From: Nemertoderma westbladi
Taxonomy: Eukaryota > Xenacoelomorpha > Nemertodermatida > Nemertodermatidae
Assembly (NCBI GenBank): GCA_032718475.1
Contig: JAUCBJ010003564.1
Span: 90,611 to 154,610, forward strand
Direction of reading: 5' to 3'
DNA: 64,000 nt
Shown: piece by piece, positions 1 to 10,612 of the stretch
Layout of the letters: every line of letters begins with the position of its first letter
How positions within the stretch are numbered: the first letter of the stretch is position 1
The notes under the pieces: generated by a model
The model's database searches: none
What the model saw: only the letters and a program-made list of their open reading frames with translations
Told to the model about the DNA's origin: nothing
Translations under genes and position numbers: made by a program

Positions 1-1006
1 CTTTGGGGAAGGCACACATTTGATAATGTTTCAAATGCTTTAATTCCGCTTGATCAATCTCATCCTCTGTCAGAGGTTGTTTCAATTTCTGAATTCGCTC
101 ACTATTGGTGCTCAATGGTTCTCTCAAATGTTCCGAATGTTTTAAACAAAGGTACGAAACGTATCGGCTTAACCACACAGTTCTTTTACAAATTGTCAGC
201 CAAGAGGCAGACGAATTTAGTAATTTGTCATAAACACTGCATGACTCTAATGCCAGCGACGGTTGTCCGCTAACCAATGGAAGTTTTGAATCCAAACCCG
301 CAGGTTTGGAAACCAAAGGCTCCATTGTGTCGGTCATTTTCTGTCCGTCACTTACCAACTGTGACTGTCGTCTAGTCTGTAAGGGTGGTTTTACGTCATA
401 ACTTACCCTTCCGGATCTAGTAGTCACGTAAGTCTGTTGGTCTGACAAGTCTCCGGGCCGCTCCAATGACTCTTCAGGCTGCTCCAATGACTCTTCAGGC
501 CGCTCCAATGACTTAAGTTTGGCTTTAGACTTTGACTTAGAGGCTTTCTCCACCTTGACTTCTGCATCTTCAGGCATCGGATTGGTCACTATCTTTAGTC
601 GCTCTGGCCAATGTTCCTGTGTCCTCGTTAGAAAATCAGGTCCATGCAACCAAAACTCCTGCGACTCTTCCTGACAGAATTCCGCCGGCATTGCACCTCT
701 CGAAGTTATGTCGGCCGGGTTCAACACTCCCGGACAATGTCTCCATTGTTCCTTCGTCGAAAAGTCAACTATCTGAGCGCGTCTATTGGCCACAAATGTC
801 TTTAGTGCAATATTGTCGGCCGCAATGTATACTAACACCAAGGGTGCGTCCGTCCAATAGAATAAGGTCAATGTCGTGTCTAACTCCTCAGTTATCTGCT
901 TACTTACCTCGACCGAAACTACTGCCGCCTGTAACTCTGCACGAGGGACAGTCATGTATTTGACCGGCATCATCTTTGATCTAGAAGTTACAAAGGCCGT
1001 CTCAAA
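1..1006 (-). pseudogene. BEL pol, RNase H C-terminal part and pre-integrase linker (frameshifted, partial)
   Basis: This frame stays open from 1006 to the window edge, offset +1 from the preceding pol frame. It reads a Pao-type RNase H segment: TVPRAELQAAV, then FYWTDAPLVLVYI, FVANRRAQIVDF, QWRHCPGVLNPADITSRG, and a WLHGPDFL-like box. A linker of about 140 residues with three repeats of the form SLE(R/Q)P follows, and then a short LTEDEIDQAELKHL stretch typical of the segment just before the integrase zinc finger. It begins abruptly: family members carry roughly 80-90 residues, including an SDAS-type box with the first catalytic Asp, between the end of the upstream frame and this point. I read this as an internal deletion that also shifted the frame. 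The integrase itself is outside the window. Confidence 0.8.
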
Positions 1007-3524
1007 CCCACTCTACGTCGGACAACCAAATTTTCCTCATGCACGCTCGTGCCTGTAATATTACCGGACTGATAAAGTTCATCGGGTCAAATAGTCTACT
1101 TAATGTCGATAAGCAAATCCTCTTAGTCAAAACTTTGTCTGGGCTACTGGGCTCAAATCTAACTCTTACCTGGAACTTATCTGAGTTCGGGTTCCAAGCG
1201 AGTCCCAGTACTCGCGCCATGGGGATTGGTTCTACCCCCAATTCTATGTCTCCGCTCCCACGATCTTTCACCGGGAACGATTCTAATAAGGCCTCCGAGT
1301 TCGTAGTGAACTTGGTCAGAGGAAATCCCCCTGTAGCCAAGCACTCCTGCAGGCCGTGAGCCACTTCTATGGCTTGTTCCGCCGTGTCCTTGGACACCAA
1401 TCCGTCGTCCATGTAGAAGTTTCTCAAGATGGACTCGATAACCTCTACTGGATACTTACCAATCTGGGCTGTTGCCGTTTTCTTTAAAACGAACAGCGTG
1501 CCATTCGGACTATCGCGGGCGCCAAATATCCTAACGTACATTTGGTATGTAACCACTGGGCCGGATAAGTCTTCATTCTCGTACCAGAGAAAGCGAAGGC
1601 TATCCTGGTCTGCCTTACAGGCTCTTACCTGGTGGAACATCGCCTCGATGTCACAAGTAAATGCGAATCGCCACTGTCTAAAACGTAACAGTATTCCAAT
1701 CAAATAGTTATTCAGGTTGGGACCATCCATCAACTCTGAATTCAGGGACATACCTCTATAGACTGCTGCACAGTCGTTGACTACTCGGACTTTGTCTGGC
1801 TTGTCGGGGTGAGTCACATAATGGTGTGGAAGGTAATAAGTCTGGTCTGTCACTAAGTCAGGGTCCTCTACCTTCCCAGCAAATCCCTTGGCGAAATAGT
1901 TGTTGATCTGGGCGCAATACTTCTCCCTAATGCCTGGATTCTTCAACAACCGAGCCCTTACTCCGTTTAATCTTTTCAAGGCTAAGTTGTAGTTGTTCTC
2001 CAACTTAGGAGGTTGTCGACGCCACAACATTCCAACTTCAAAATGTCCAGTCGGTAGTAGACGTATGGTGTCTTCCATCATCTCCAGCGACCGTTTCTCA
2101 TCAGTAGACATGGCTAGGTCATATCCACCGGGTTCCATTGCGTCCCTATCCAGCCATTCGACGGTTCTGGCTCCTGTCTCGAGGTCCTGGCGTATCAATT
2201 CCTTCTGTAACTCCTCCTCACTGTACTGGAAAATGTCTAGGTCTCGATATTTAGCCACCTGACCCTCCACTATGTCGGTATAAGTCAAAACGTTAGTCAA
2301 ATAGGTAGCGTGGGCCGCTGAACCAGACCCACGGGTCTGATAACAGTAGTCCTCGGGTTCACTATCCGTCCGGTCATTATGAAGTGGTTCCGACAACCTA
2401 ACATTATCGGGAATCAACTCCTCGTCCGACTCGCTAAAGTCACTATAATGGTCAATACAGGTTCTCCTAAACTCGTCTATGTCTGGTGGTTCTACTAACG
2501 GTGGTTGAGTTATAGGCTGTAATTCGTCATATCTGTCCATTGGCTTGTCGCCACCTGTAAACTCATAAGACATGGGTACTCTTGTATACCAACCTAATAT
2601 AGTCCTATGGGCATGTGGTCCATTGACATGTGGCTCAGCTGGTCTCGTTTCCCATATCTGGTGTGCGATCAGCTGTTCTGCACCAATCAACATAGAAACA
2701 TTCCTATAACCTACCTGGTGTCTGGGTATCCTGAGCTTGTCAAAATACTCCTGTGCTATGGGACTCATCGGTGGCACCTTACCTAACTGCCTGCCGAATC
2801 CCTTCATAGCTAGACACTTAAATCCGTCCAATGGCAAAGCTTTCCGTTCTTGTCGAGTGTGTTGGTCTCTCGGAAGTAGGGAATCTAGTTCTACCGAAAT
2901 TCTGTGTCCCTTGAGGTCACCTACCCCGTGCATAGACTTCAACTCTATTTGGATCTCCTCGGCGTCCTGGAAGCTAGAAACAGCTCTCGCCACTTCCTCG
3001 TCGATATAAGATAATGTGGACGCAGTGTCCAACATCACATATATTCGCTTTGATCCCTTATCGCCAGTAAGTTTCACCGGAATCACGCTAAATATTTCCG
3101 ACGTGGCCGATGATAAATACGTCCGCGCGCTGGTCGATGAACTATCCGCGGTGAAACCTTGGCAGGTCACTTCTCTCGCGCTCGACTCGCCATCCTCGTC
3201 CGACGAACCTGGTTGGTAACCATCGTCCTGGATGCCGGTATACGTATTCCTCCTTATCGATACGGGTTCTTTGCTCCCCTTCCTGTGAGGATTTCGCTGT
3301 AAGTAACGGTCCGTTGGGGTATGGAAATCCGCATGTAGCAACTTGTGATGTAGTCTGCCGCATTCCATGCATCCGTCCTTGCTGTTCGGGCACTGCCGCC
3401 GTACATGACCTGGCGCAAGACATGCCCAACAGGTGTCCAATGTCCGCACTTGAACTCTTCTCTGTTCCGAATTTAATTCTTTGAACCGTCTGCAACTATC
3501 TAACTTATGGTCGTCAGATCTTAC
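1002..3524 (-). CDS. BEL pol, N-terminal part: zinc knuckle, protease, reverse transcriptase
   Basis: The frame runs from directly after the gag TAG (3525-3527) to a TGA at 1002-1004 and is in the same frame as gag. Domains in order: the second half of a CCHC knuckle (DHKLDSCRRF), a second Cys/His cluster (CWACLAPGHVRRQC, then CMECGRLHHKLLH); a DUF1758-type aspartic protease with VMLDTAST near 3016-3040; an acidic spacer; a reverse transcriptase with VRVVNDCAAVYRG, FTCDIEAMFHQV and the catalytic YMDD at 1404-1415; then the start of the Pao A17 region (LSRLFDPMNFISPVIL). It ends at DVEWV just before the RNase H Asp box, so it is truncated compared with intact BEL pol. No independent start is needed if the TAG is read through or is a copy-specific mutation. 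Confidence 0.9.
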   Translation of the reverse strand, partial: VRSDDHKLDSCRRFKELNSEQRRVQVRTLDTCWACLAPGHVRRQCPNSKDGCMECGRLHHKLLHADFHTPTDRYLQRNPHRKGSKEPVSIRRNTYTGIQDDGYQPGSSDEDGESSAREVTCQGFTADSSSTSARTYLSSATSEIFSVIPVKLTGDKGSKRIYVMLDTASTLSYIDEEVARAVSSFQDAEEIQIELKSMHGVGDLKGHRISVELDSLLPRDQHTRQERKALPLDGFKCLAMKGFGRQLGKVPPMSPIAQEYFDKLRIPRHQVGYRNVSMLIGAEQLIAHQIWETRPAEPHVNGPHAHRTILGWYTRVPMSYEFTGGDKPMDRYDELQPITQPPLVEPPDIDEFRRTCIDHYSDFSESDEELIPDNVRLSEPLHNDRTDSEPEDYCYQTRGSGSAAHATYLTNVLTYTDIVEGQVAKYRDLDIFQYSEEELQKELIRQDLETGARTVEWLDRDAMEPGGYDLAMSTDEKRSLEMMEDTIRLLPTGHFEVGMLWRRQPPKLENNYNLALKRLNGVRARLLKNPGIREKYCAQINNYFAKGFAGKVEDPDLVTDQTYYLPHHYVTHPDKPDKVRVVNDCAAVYRGMSLNSELMDGPNLNNYLIGILLRFRQWRFAFTCDIEAMFHQVRACKADQDSLRFLWYENEDLSGPVVTYQMYVRIFGARDSPNGTLFVLKKTATAQIGKYPVEVIESILRNFYMDDGLVSKDTAEQAIEVAHGLQECLATGGFPLTKFTTNSEALLESFPVKDRGSGDIELGVEPIPMARVLGLAWNPNSDKFQVRVRFEPSSPDKVLTKRICLSTLSRLFDPMNFISPVILQARACMRKIWLSDVEWV

Positions 3525-6500
3525 CTACTTTAGTAAACAGTATTGGCAACCTACAAATCCATCCGGCAACTCCTGTTGCTTTAACCTGGGTCTATCTAAC
3601 CGCTCACCTGACCATACTCGCGAGTCTGATCTAAAGGCTGGGGTACTCGAATTATATCTGTCTACTGAGTTAAATGTCACAGTGGTCCTGTCATCGTCAA
3701 AACTTACCATAGACTTACCGGTAACAGGTTTAGACTCTCTCATATTCTCCTCTGAGAAGTTTGATTTCATCTCTGCTACTGCGTCTGTGGCTATCATGTC
3801 ATGAATATGCTGAAGTGTCAATACTTTACCTTGGCCCTCCAACTTATTCTCTAATTTGCGCCATTTCTGTCGATAACGCATGTTTAAACGTCTTATTACG
3901 CTCTTTAAGACTTCGGCGTGATCACCATGATGAGGTAGATTCACCGTCCTCAAGATGTCCAATGCGTTCGAAATAGCGTTCGCTAAGTTCAACAGCTCTA
4001 ACGGAGTTGTAATCCTTCCGCCCTTACCCAAGTCTTCTACTATCGACTGCGCCATCTTGGTTTTATTCCCGTAGATGTCACTAAGCGTCTTCATTGCTAA
4101 CTCGAATGCTCTTTCATTGCCGACGAAGTTGTCAGCAATGGCTCTAGGTTCTCGATGGAGCATCTGAAGCAAATAGTTGAACTTCTCGTTGGGAGTAAAG
4201 GTGCTGTTGGTTAGCTGCTCGTCGACATAGGTTTTGAAAGTCCTCCAATGCTTATGGTTGCCCATAAACTTCTGGGGTTGTTGCGTCGGCAGTCCTTGCC
4301 TAGCAGCAAACTTACCTATGTCCCTAAGGGTTGCGTCGTTCCGGGTTAACAAATGGTTTAGTTCCGCAGGGTTGTTAAGTCTGGTCCTTTCCCGGTGGTT
4401 CCAACTTACCTGCTCCGCGTCGGTCCTTCTTTCCTTATAGTTTCGGGACTTCTGACGTCTCATTTCTTCCTCTTCATCGCTTGACTCGGTGTCAGTCCTT
4501 AGCGCTCGCGATGATTTGCGCGCCGAGGCCCTGATCCAAGCCTCCTCAATAAATTTCTCGGCCGAATTTTCGAAATTGGGATTATGAATATTCGGGACAG
4601 GCGTCCTTACCTGAGGTCTATGTGGTATAGTCTCCTCCGATATGCGTACTCGTTGACTAGGCTGGACTTTATCTAACTCAGGCCTGCTAGGATAAGAATT
4701 ACTCCTTACCTGGGCTGCTTCCTTTAACCGTAGGTTGCTAAGCATGTCCGTTATAGGTTGGATGTGCGGCGATATAGCTTGCGCTAAACTAGCACTTAAC
4801 TCATCCCTCGTAATAAATTCCTGGCTAGGGTTCTGTTGTATAGTCGGCTCTATCTGAGTAATCCGCTGTCTCTCATATGATCCCTCTTCCGGTTTAACCC
4901 GGAAGTTCTCCGTCGAACTGGGTCGGCGCTCCGTCCGCGTATTCCAAACCCGCGGGTTCGGTTCGCCAAGTACTCGTCCCGTTGGAGTTTCTTCTCTAAA
5001 TTCTTCGTTGTCGCGTTCGGTATATAGTGGTGCTGTGTTCCGATGACGTAGATTCTGCGCGATAGGTGAAGCACTAATACCAACTGGCGTGCGATATGTA
5101 GAGAACGGTTTAGCGATCCGTGTACTCGTAATAGCTGGACCGGGTATAGGAATTCTGGTCGTCGTCGACTCGCGTATGGTCGGAGTTCTCGCTTCCTGTT
5201 CGGCCTTCTGCAGTGCGAACAGTTCTCGCAACTCTGTCCCTACACTCGCCCCACATTCTTCGATCATTCGCATCCCCTTCTCGGCGATTTCATTCGCCTT
5301 CCTAGTCCGTTCTTCGCTCTCTAAACTTAATCTCGCACTTTCCAACTGCGCCAGTTTACGTTCTTCTTCTTCCCTCGCTCGTCTCGCTGCGCCCTCTTCT
5401 TCCACACGCGCCCTTTCTTCATACAACGCTTGTTGCTCTTTCTCGATCTCGAGTTCGCGTTCCTTGCGTTCGCGTTCAAGTCGGAGTTCGCGTTCTTTCT
5501 GTTCGCGTTCAAGTCTGAGCTCGCGTTCTTTCTGTTCGCGTTCTTTCTGTTCGCGTTCAAGTTGGAGTTCGCGTTCAAGTTGGAGTTCGCATTCCTTCTG
5601 TTCGCGTTCCGCTTGCCCACGCTTACCTTTCTCTTCCAGCTCGCGCAACTTCGCATCTAACTTACGTGTTCGCTCCCTTTCCCGCTCAGCTTCCTTCCGT
5701 GCTTCCGATGCACGCAAAACTTCCGCCTGTTGTTCGTCCAGTCGGCGTCTTCTCTCCTCCGCCGAGTTGTGCGAAACAAGGGATCTAGCACATATAACCT
5801 TACCTCGCGCGTGACTAACCTGGGAATCGCCACTGTCTCTGGATGCGTCGTCGGGTGGAGTCAACGTCCTCTGTTGGATGTTCTCCGTCGTCGGTAGCAC
5901 CTGGCCTGGTACCACCACTCCATTCTGCATCAGCCAGCTAGTAACTTCCCTCTGATAACGGCGCTCTTCTTTGTCTTGGATCTCTTCTCGCTCCACTAAG
6001 TCTCTCAACTCTGCATCACTCACCTGAGTCGCCTGCGTATGTGATGCCCATAGCAGCCAGTTCTCCGTCCTAACTCGTCGGAATCGCTCCGATAACTCGC
6101 GGTGCTCCAACAAGGCTGCTAAAACCCTGTCGTAAATCCTCGTCGCCACGTCGCTCGACTGAGACTCTACTGCCTTCTTCGCTAGGACTGCAAGCTCCTC
6201 CGTCTGCTTGAATAACGCTGAGTTATATCCTCTTCTAATCTCTACTAACTCTACCCTCCCGATGTTCGCTGAGTCAGCTAACATCTTCCTTACCTTGTCC
6301 GTCGTCCGAGTTATATGTCCGGCATGCGCGCGAAGTTTCTTCTTTATCGCAATATCAAGTTCTCTCTCGCTTACCTGACTCACACTTGGTGGACTTGAAG
6401 GAATATTTCGGGAACTACGGGTACTCCTAACAGCCGTCGGGACCACGGCACTTACCATACCCACAGGTCTGGAAACCGGGCTCCGGGCTCTCGCTTCTGC

Positions 6501-6770
6501 TACACTACTCTCCCTATCACTCACCTCTGTCTGGGCTGCCGTACAGTCCTTCCTTACAGTAGCGGTAGGGGATCCTAATACTATTACTTGAGGTTGTTGT
6601 TCTTCCTCACTAGTCACTGTCTCGTCCTCCTGTTCACTTACGTCAGCGTCGCTCGCTGCGTCGTCATAGTCGGCATTGTCATCAACAGTAATGTTTACGC
6701 TATCGTCAGTCGGCGGTCCAGCCGCCGTCTCATAGCTGTCCTCTAGTGCCTCCTTGTCTGAGACACTCAT
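3525..6770 (-). CDS. BEL gag polyprotein, ends at TAG inside the zinc knuckle
   Basis: An open frame of 1081 codons from an ATG at 6770. The N terminus is acidic and Ser/Thr-rich. Roughly residues 330-520 form a highly charged Glu/Arg/Lys coiled coil with short repeats such as LEREQKERE. About residues 830-1000 match the DUF1759 gag core of BEL elements (KFMGNHKHWRTFKTYVDEQ, then EKFNYLLQMLHREPRAI and LSDIYGNKTKMAQ). The last residues GCQYCLLK begin a CCHC knuckle whose His and last Cys lie after the stop, in the same frame. Gag normally forms the cytoplasmic particle that packages element RNA. At about 1080 residues it is long, mainly because of the coiled coil. Confidence 0.88.
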   Translation of the reverse strand: MSVSDKEALEDSYETAAGPPTDDSVNITVDDNADYDDAASDADVSEQEDETVTSEEEQQPQVIVLGSPTATVRKDCTAAQTEVSDRESSVAEARARSPVSRPVGMVSAVVPTAVRSTRSSRNIPSSPPSVSQVSERELDIAIKKKLRAHAGHITRTTDKVRKMLADSANIGRVELVEIRRGYNSALFKQTEELAVLAKKAVESQSSDVATRIYDRVLAALLEHRELSERFRRVRTENWLLWASHTQATQVSDAELRDLVEREEIQDKEERRYQREVTSWLMQNGVVVPGQVLPTTENIQQRTLTPPDDASRDSGDSQVSHARGKVICARSLVSHNSAEERRRRLDEQQAEVLRASEARKEAERERERTRKLDAKLRELEEKGKRGQAEREQKECELQLERELQLEREQKEREQKERELRLEREQKERELRLERERKERELEIEKEQQALYEERARVEEEGAARRAREEEERKLAQLESARLSLESEERTRKANEIAEKGMRMIEECGASVGTELRELFALQKAEQEARTPTIRESTTTRIPIPGPAITSTRIAKPFSTYRTPVGISASPIAQNLRHRNTAPLYTERDNEEFREETPTGRVLGEPNPRVWNTRTERRPSSTENFRVKPEEGSYERQRITQIEPTIQQNPSQEFITRDELSASLAQAISPHIQPITDMLSNLRLKEAAQVRSNSYPSRPELDKVQPSQRVRISEETIPHRPQVRTPVPNIHNPNFENSAEKFIEEAWIRASARKSSRALRTDTESSDEEEEMRRQKSRNYKERRTDAEQVSWNHRERTRLNNPAELNHLLTRNDATLRDIGKFAARQGLPTQQPQKFMGNHKHWRTFKTYVDEQLTNSTFTPNEKFNYLLQMLHREPRAIADNFVGNERAFELAMKTLSDIYGNKTKMAQSIVEDLGKGGRITTPLELLNLANAISNALDILRTVNLPHHGDHAEVLKSVIRRLNMRYRQKWRKLENKLEGQGKVLTLQHIHDMIATDAVAEMKSNFSEENMRESKPVTGKSMVSFDDDRTTVTFNSVDRYNSSTPAFRSDSRVWSGERLDRPRLKQQELPDGFVGCQYCLLK

Positions 6771-9700
6771 AGTCTAAATAATGTTTGCCTTCCGGCAAAA
6801 ATATCTCGCAAAAGTTCGAGATATAATTATAATTTAACCGAAAATACGGTCAAATTAATTGTCAAATAATCAGTTGGTCCAAAATGTCAAAATAAATTCG
6901 CAATGCAATATTGTGAATTTAATGGGGTATATAGTTATAGCAAATACTAGCACAATATTTAAACAAAAATATTATTATATAGCTACTATATAGTATTAAA
7001 TACCGGTATAGCACAAAATAACTTTGAATCTAATACAAAATATTCAAAATATACTTGCCGCCCGAATATTTCTAATTTTATACATATATAGCTCTAATCA
7101 ACGTAATTTTAATTTCAAATATTATATGTATCCACTAGCGCGTGGCTACATCTTCGGGTTGCGACTCTCTCTAACTCTCTCTCTAACTTGAGCGATTCAA
7201 AAAACCATGGCCGGCTAAACCTAAATATCCTAACTAATAAATTGAGTTCAGCTTCGCAGTTAAACAACCGATAATTTTTTACTGCTTCCACAAACACAAT
7301 GGTGCCAACAGAACAACTAACCTTGTTTGCTGTGAGATTCCACGTCCGCGTCCAAAGATTCAGGCCCTTCGCTGATTGCAAACCGAACCCGCAGACCCAC
7401 ACGAACCCCAAACTCAGAAGTTCCGTCTTGCCATGTATCTCCAGATGGTATAAAATAACTAAGCGGTTACCTAACATACCGGTACAAAACTCTAGAATTT
7501 TACAAAATAATTTTGACCGAAACTGAATTCTCGCAAACCTAGCTAATAATTTTCAAAAAACTTACTAATTACAATTGCCCTAAGGCCTAAGGAACTGCTG
7601 TATTCGCAATTAGTAAAACGCACTACTGTACATCCACTGTATGCAGTACAGTAAGTAAAACAGTACACCAACCTAACAGCCTAATGATACTGTGTGTGGT
7701 ACGGCAAAACAAATGTCCTTTCTACCGTACGCAGTAACAGCAATCAGCCTAATGTACTACTGTACTATTGTACGCAGCCAGTGAATACAGTAATCTAAAC
7801 TAACAGCCTAAAATACACTATGTGTTCTACCGTACGCTAGCCTATAGCCTACAGCAGACGATCACGTGCTCCAACTTATTACTTAATACTGTGATACTAC
7901 TAATCAGCCTAAGAATACTCTATTGACCGCTGCAAGCAACAGCCAGTAATACGCATATTACTGATAAACAACCGCGACCTCTATACTAACAGCAGAACTG
8001 TTGAACAGACAAATACCCGTTAATATCCTTCTGTCAACCTAATAAGTTCTCGTCTAACCAATAAGACACAAAGACTGCTCTACTGTTAAGTAAAGGGGAT
8101 CAGGAGCGTGCTATTACTAAATTGTAAGGGTTGCTAAATACAAAACCGCTACTTACCGTTGGATGGCGCTAATCTGCCGTCCGCTAATATATTTTACTAA
8201 ATTTACACAACTCCTGCAAAATCGCTTGTTCCTTTCTCTACCGATTGCTCGATAGAGAGCTAACTGTTCGAATCTATGAGCCACGCAAACAATAAACCCG
8301 AGTCGGCTCCCTGAGCTTACTTAAGACGAGTGCGAGAGGCCTTGCACTCAGAGTATTCTTACGCCTAATCCTATCACTATTAAAACACGCTATTGTCTAC
8401 GTCTTTTCTAATCGCGAATACTGGGGGTTCTCTAACGTAATGTGTGAATGCGAGAATATTTAAATAATCAAATGATACAGTAATTGTTTCTACGTGGATA
8501 GTACCGCTCTGGGTCTAAACTTGCCTGCCGCTGGCTTTAGGCCAGCAAATTACTAGCGTATTGTGCGTACCGAATAGTGCGATCTAGCTGATTGCCCGCT
8601 AATGCAAATAACCGCTCAGCGTGAATAGTTTACAGTACTCTAATTATTACCTTAGCTACTCTCCGCTATGCTGCGTACTAATTCTTAATTTTTTACTAAT
8701 CAATTACAGTCACAAATATGTAACAGCGTACTAATTACTAAGAGTTCCAGAATGCGTAATTCTAATTTATTACGCAACATGTTTCGCTAGTAATAGCCTA
8801 AATTGCCGTATTACTTTGACCTAATCAGTAACTAATTGTTGTAACTAAGAAATAGAAATCAATCAAAGAGAAAAGAGCGCCTACCTAAACATTCACAATC
8901 ATTGGCACACTTCAGTAACACACCAATCAGCGTCAGCAATCACAGTTCGCAATTATGCAGTTAACTACTGTATAGCCCACAATTATGCGACTCACTATTC
9001 GTACTCCACACTCAACGTTGTAATACGCGCAGGCCTCTCCCGGATACATCTAGGTTTCCTAACTAACCCGATTCCTGCCCCCCTAATACTAAATAGAGAC
9101 AAAACCTGGATCATCAGCCCCCTAGTTACTGTATCGGCGAATGATCTGCGTGTTACAGTGCAATTGCCCGCCCGCAACGGTGACCCCCGCCAGCGTTGCC
9201 CGCTTTGAATCCTCCGCTCTCCCCTAGTCGCTCAACCCCCCGATGTGCCCACCGCCCACTGGCACCTTAGCCCTCCATTATGCTAATAGCTACCGTAGCG
9301 GCGCATGCAAATCACAAAGTCTGACAGTCTCAGAAATCCCTTAGGATTATTGCGCAGAAAGGAATCACATAGAACCATTAATCAAAAGGTAGAAATCATA
9401 GTTCCAGTTGTAATTAGCAGTAATCGAAGGAATTAATTGAGAAACACAATCAAGAGTAATCGCACTAGCAAATCATTTCAAGAAATTAATCAAAATTAGC
9501 AAATTGCAGAAAATACGCTAAAATATCCGTCAAAGGTGAATAGAGACAGCTCAGCAAGTACAAAGGTGATAGCAGGTAAGGCTCTACCGGCACACCGCCA
9601 ATTTATAGGTGATCCGGATGGGGTGATGCAATAGGGTGACTCAATCGCTCTCCCATTGGCTCTCCAGTCCGCGCTAGCATTAGACCAACCTGGAAGCAGT

Positions 9701-10140
9701 TAGTCCAATAAGGAGGCCGGATTGTAGCCCTATTGCCCTCAAATTATTACCATATATGGTAATGGATCATGTTCCTGGCTGCTGAATGGCCAGGACAGCG
9801 TCCCTATATGCTAGCCCTATTGAAGCTAATATCAGCAAGCACAAAAAATCCAGGGTCCGACTAAACTTGCTACCCTGGAACTATCTACATATATCCTAAT
9901 ACAAAATTACGTAGGTAGGGCTACATACTATACAAAATGGATGGATTCAAAATATATGGGCGTTTCGATTTCCCTATCTAAATATCATTGCGTTATTATG
10001 CCTTATCTAAAATATTATGCTGCACAACGGACTAATATTACATACAGTATAACGGACTAATATTGTGTACAGTATAACGACTAATATTGCATACTGCATA
10101 ATGACTAATATATGTGGATACAGCGCCATATACCGTAACA
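6771..10140 (-). other. Putative BEL 5' LTR plus leader (non-coding)
   Basis: No coding sequence is seen upstream of the gag ATG. The stretch holds many short AT/TACTGTA-type motifs (7560-8000) and a loose triplicate of a GACTAATATT motif at 10027-10110. The LTR start is placed at 10140 by the TGTTACGG sequence. The LTR-leader junction and the primer binding site could not be fixed. A TGGCACC sequence on the minus strand at 7299-7305 is a possible primer site, but the base before it does not make a convincing LTR end. Confidence 0.45.
9601..9608 (-). promoter_or_regulatory. Candidate TATA box in the BEL 5' LTR
   Basis: The minus strand reads CTATAAAT, about 530 bases inside the presumed LTR start. 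The GC-rich stretch GGCGGTGTGCCGG follows just downstream. Position and sequence suit an LTR promoter, but there is no transcript evidence. Confidence 0.35.
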
Positions 10141-10612
10141 GGTCGAATTGGCATGTTGAACAATAATATTAATGTATTACATGTAATGTTGTTACCAAAA
10201 TTATGGAGTTAACGGGACATCCCAAAAAGGGAATTTTCTGCCCTCTCAGCCCAATTTTCTTGCTATTTTGAAAAATGAACGGAACTGCTGATAGCAATGC
10301 CCAAATAAAAATAGCTCTGGACCACTAATTCTTTGTCTTTGTAAAACCATTTTTTTTGGTAAATTTCACTCCTAATTCTGAATACAACAATTTTTGACTT
10401 CGTGCGGTTAAGTTCAAGACCACAAAAATCGGTTATATTGAAAAATATAGAGACATGAAAAATATCGAAATTAAAAATATCGAGTGTTGAAACATATCGA
10501 GAATAAAATATTGATAGTAATAATTTTTTTAAATAAGGGTTGTATGATAATTTTTTTCATAAAAATGTTCTAGAACAAAAAAAATGTGTTCTAGAACAAA
10601 AATATTTATTAA

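Larger units (their letters stand above)
1..10140 (-). mobile_element. BEL/Pao LTR retrotransposon, cut by the left window edge
   Basis: Gag, zinc knuckles, a retroviral-type aspartic protease, reverse transcriptase and a Pao-type RNase H region follow each other on the minus strand, the BEL/Pao order. The integrase and 3' LTR would lie left of position 1. The candidate 5' end is at 10140, where the minus strand reads TGTTACGGTATATGG, an LTR-like TG start. The far LTR is not visible, so this boundary and any target duplication cannot be confirmed. The copy is probably defective: there is an in-frame TAG between gag and pol and a deletion with frameshift in pol. Whether it sits in a downstream intron of the potassium channel gene or beyond that gene cannot be told from this window. 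Confidence 0.85.

Noticed and set aside
7299-7305. TGGCACC on the minus strand as a primer binding site for the BEL element
   Set aside because: It is not preceded by a convincing LTR end, and no tRNA match can be verified here.
7115-7477. A 120-codon minus-strand frame in the BEL leader
   Set aside because: No similarity to retroelement proteins; it lies upstream of gag in presumed non-coding LTR or leader.
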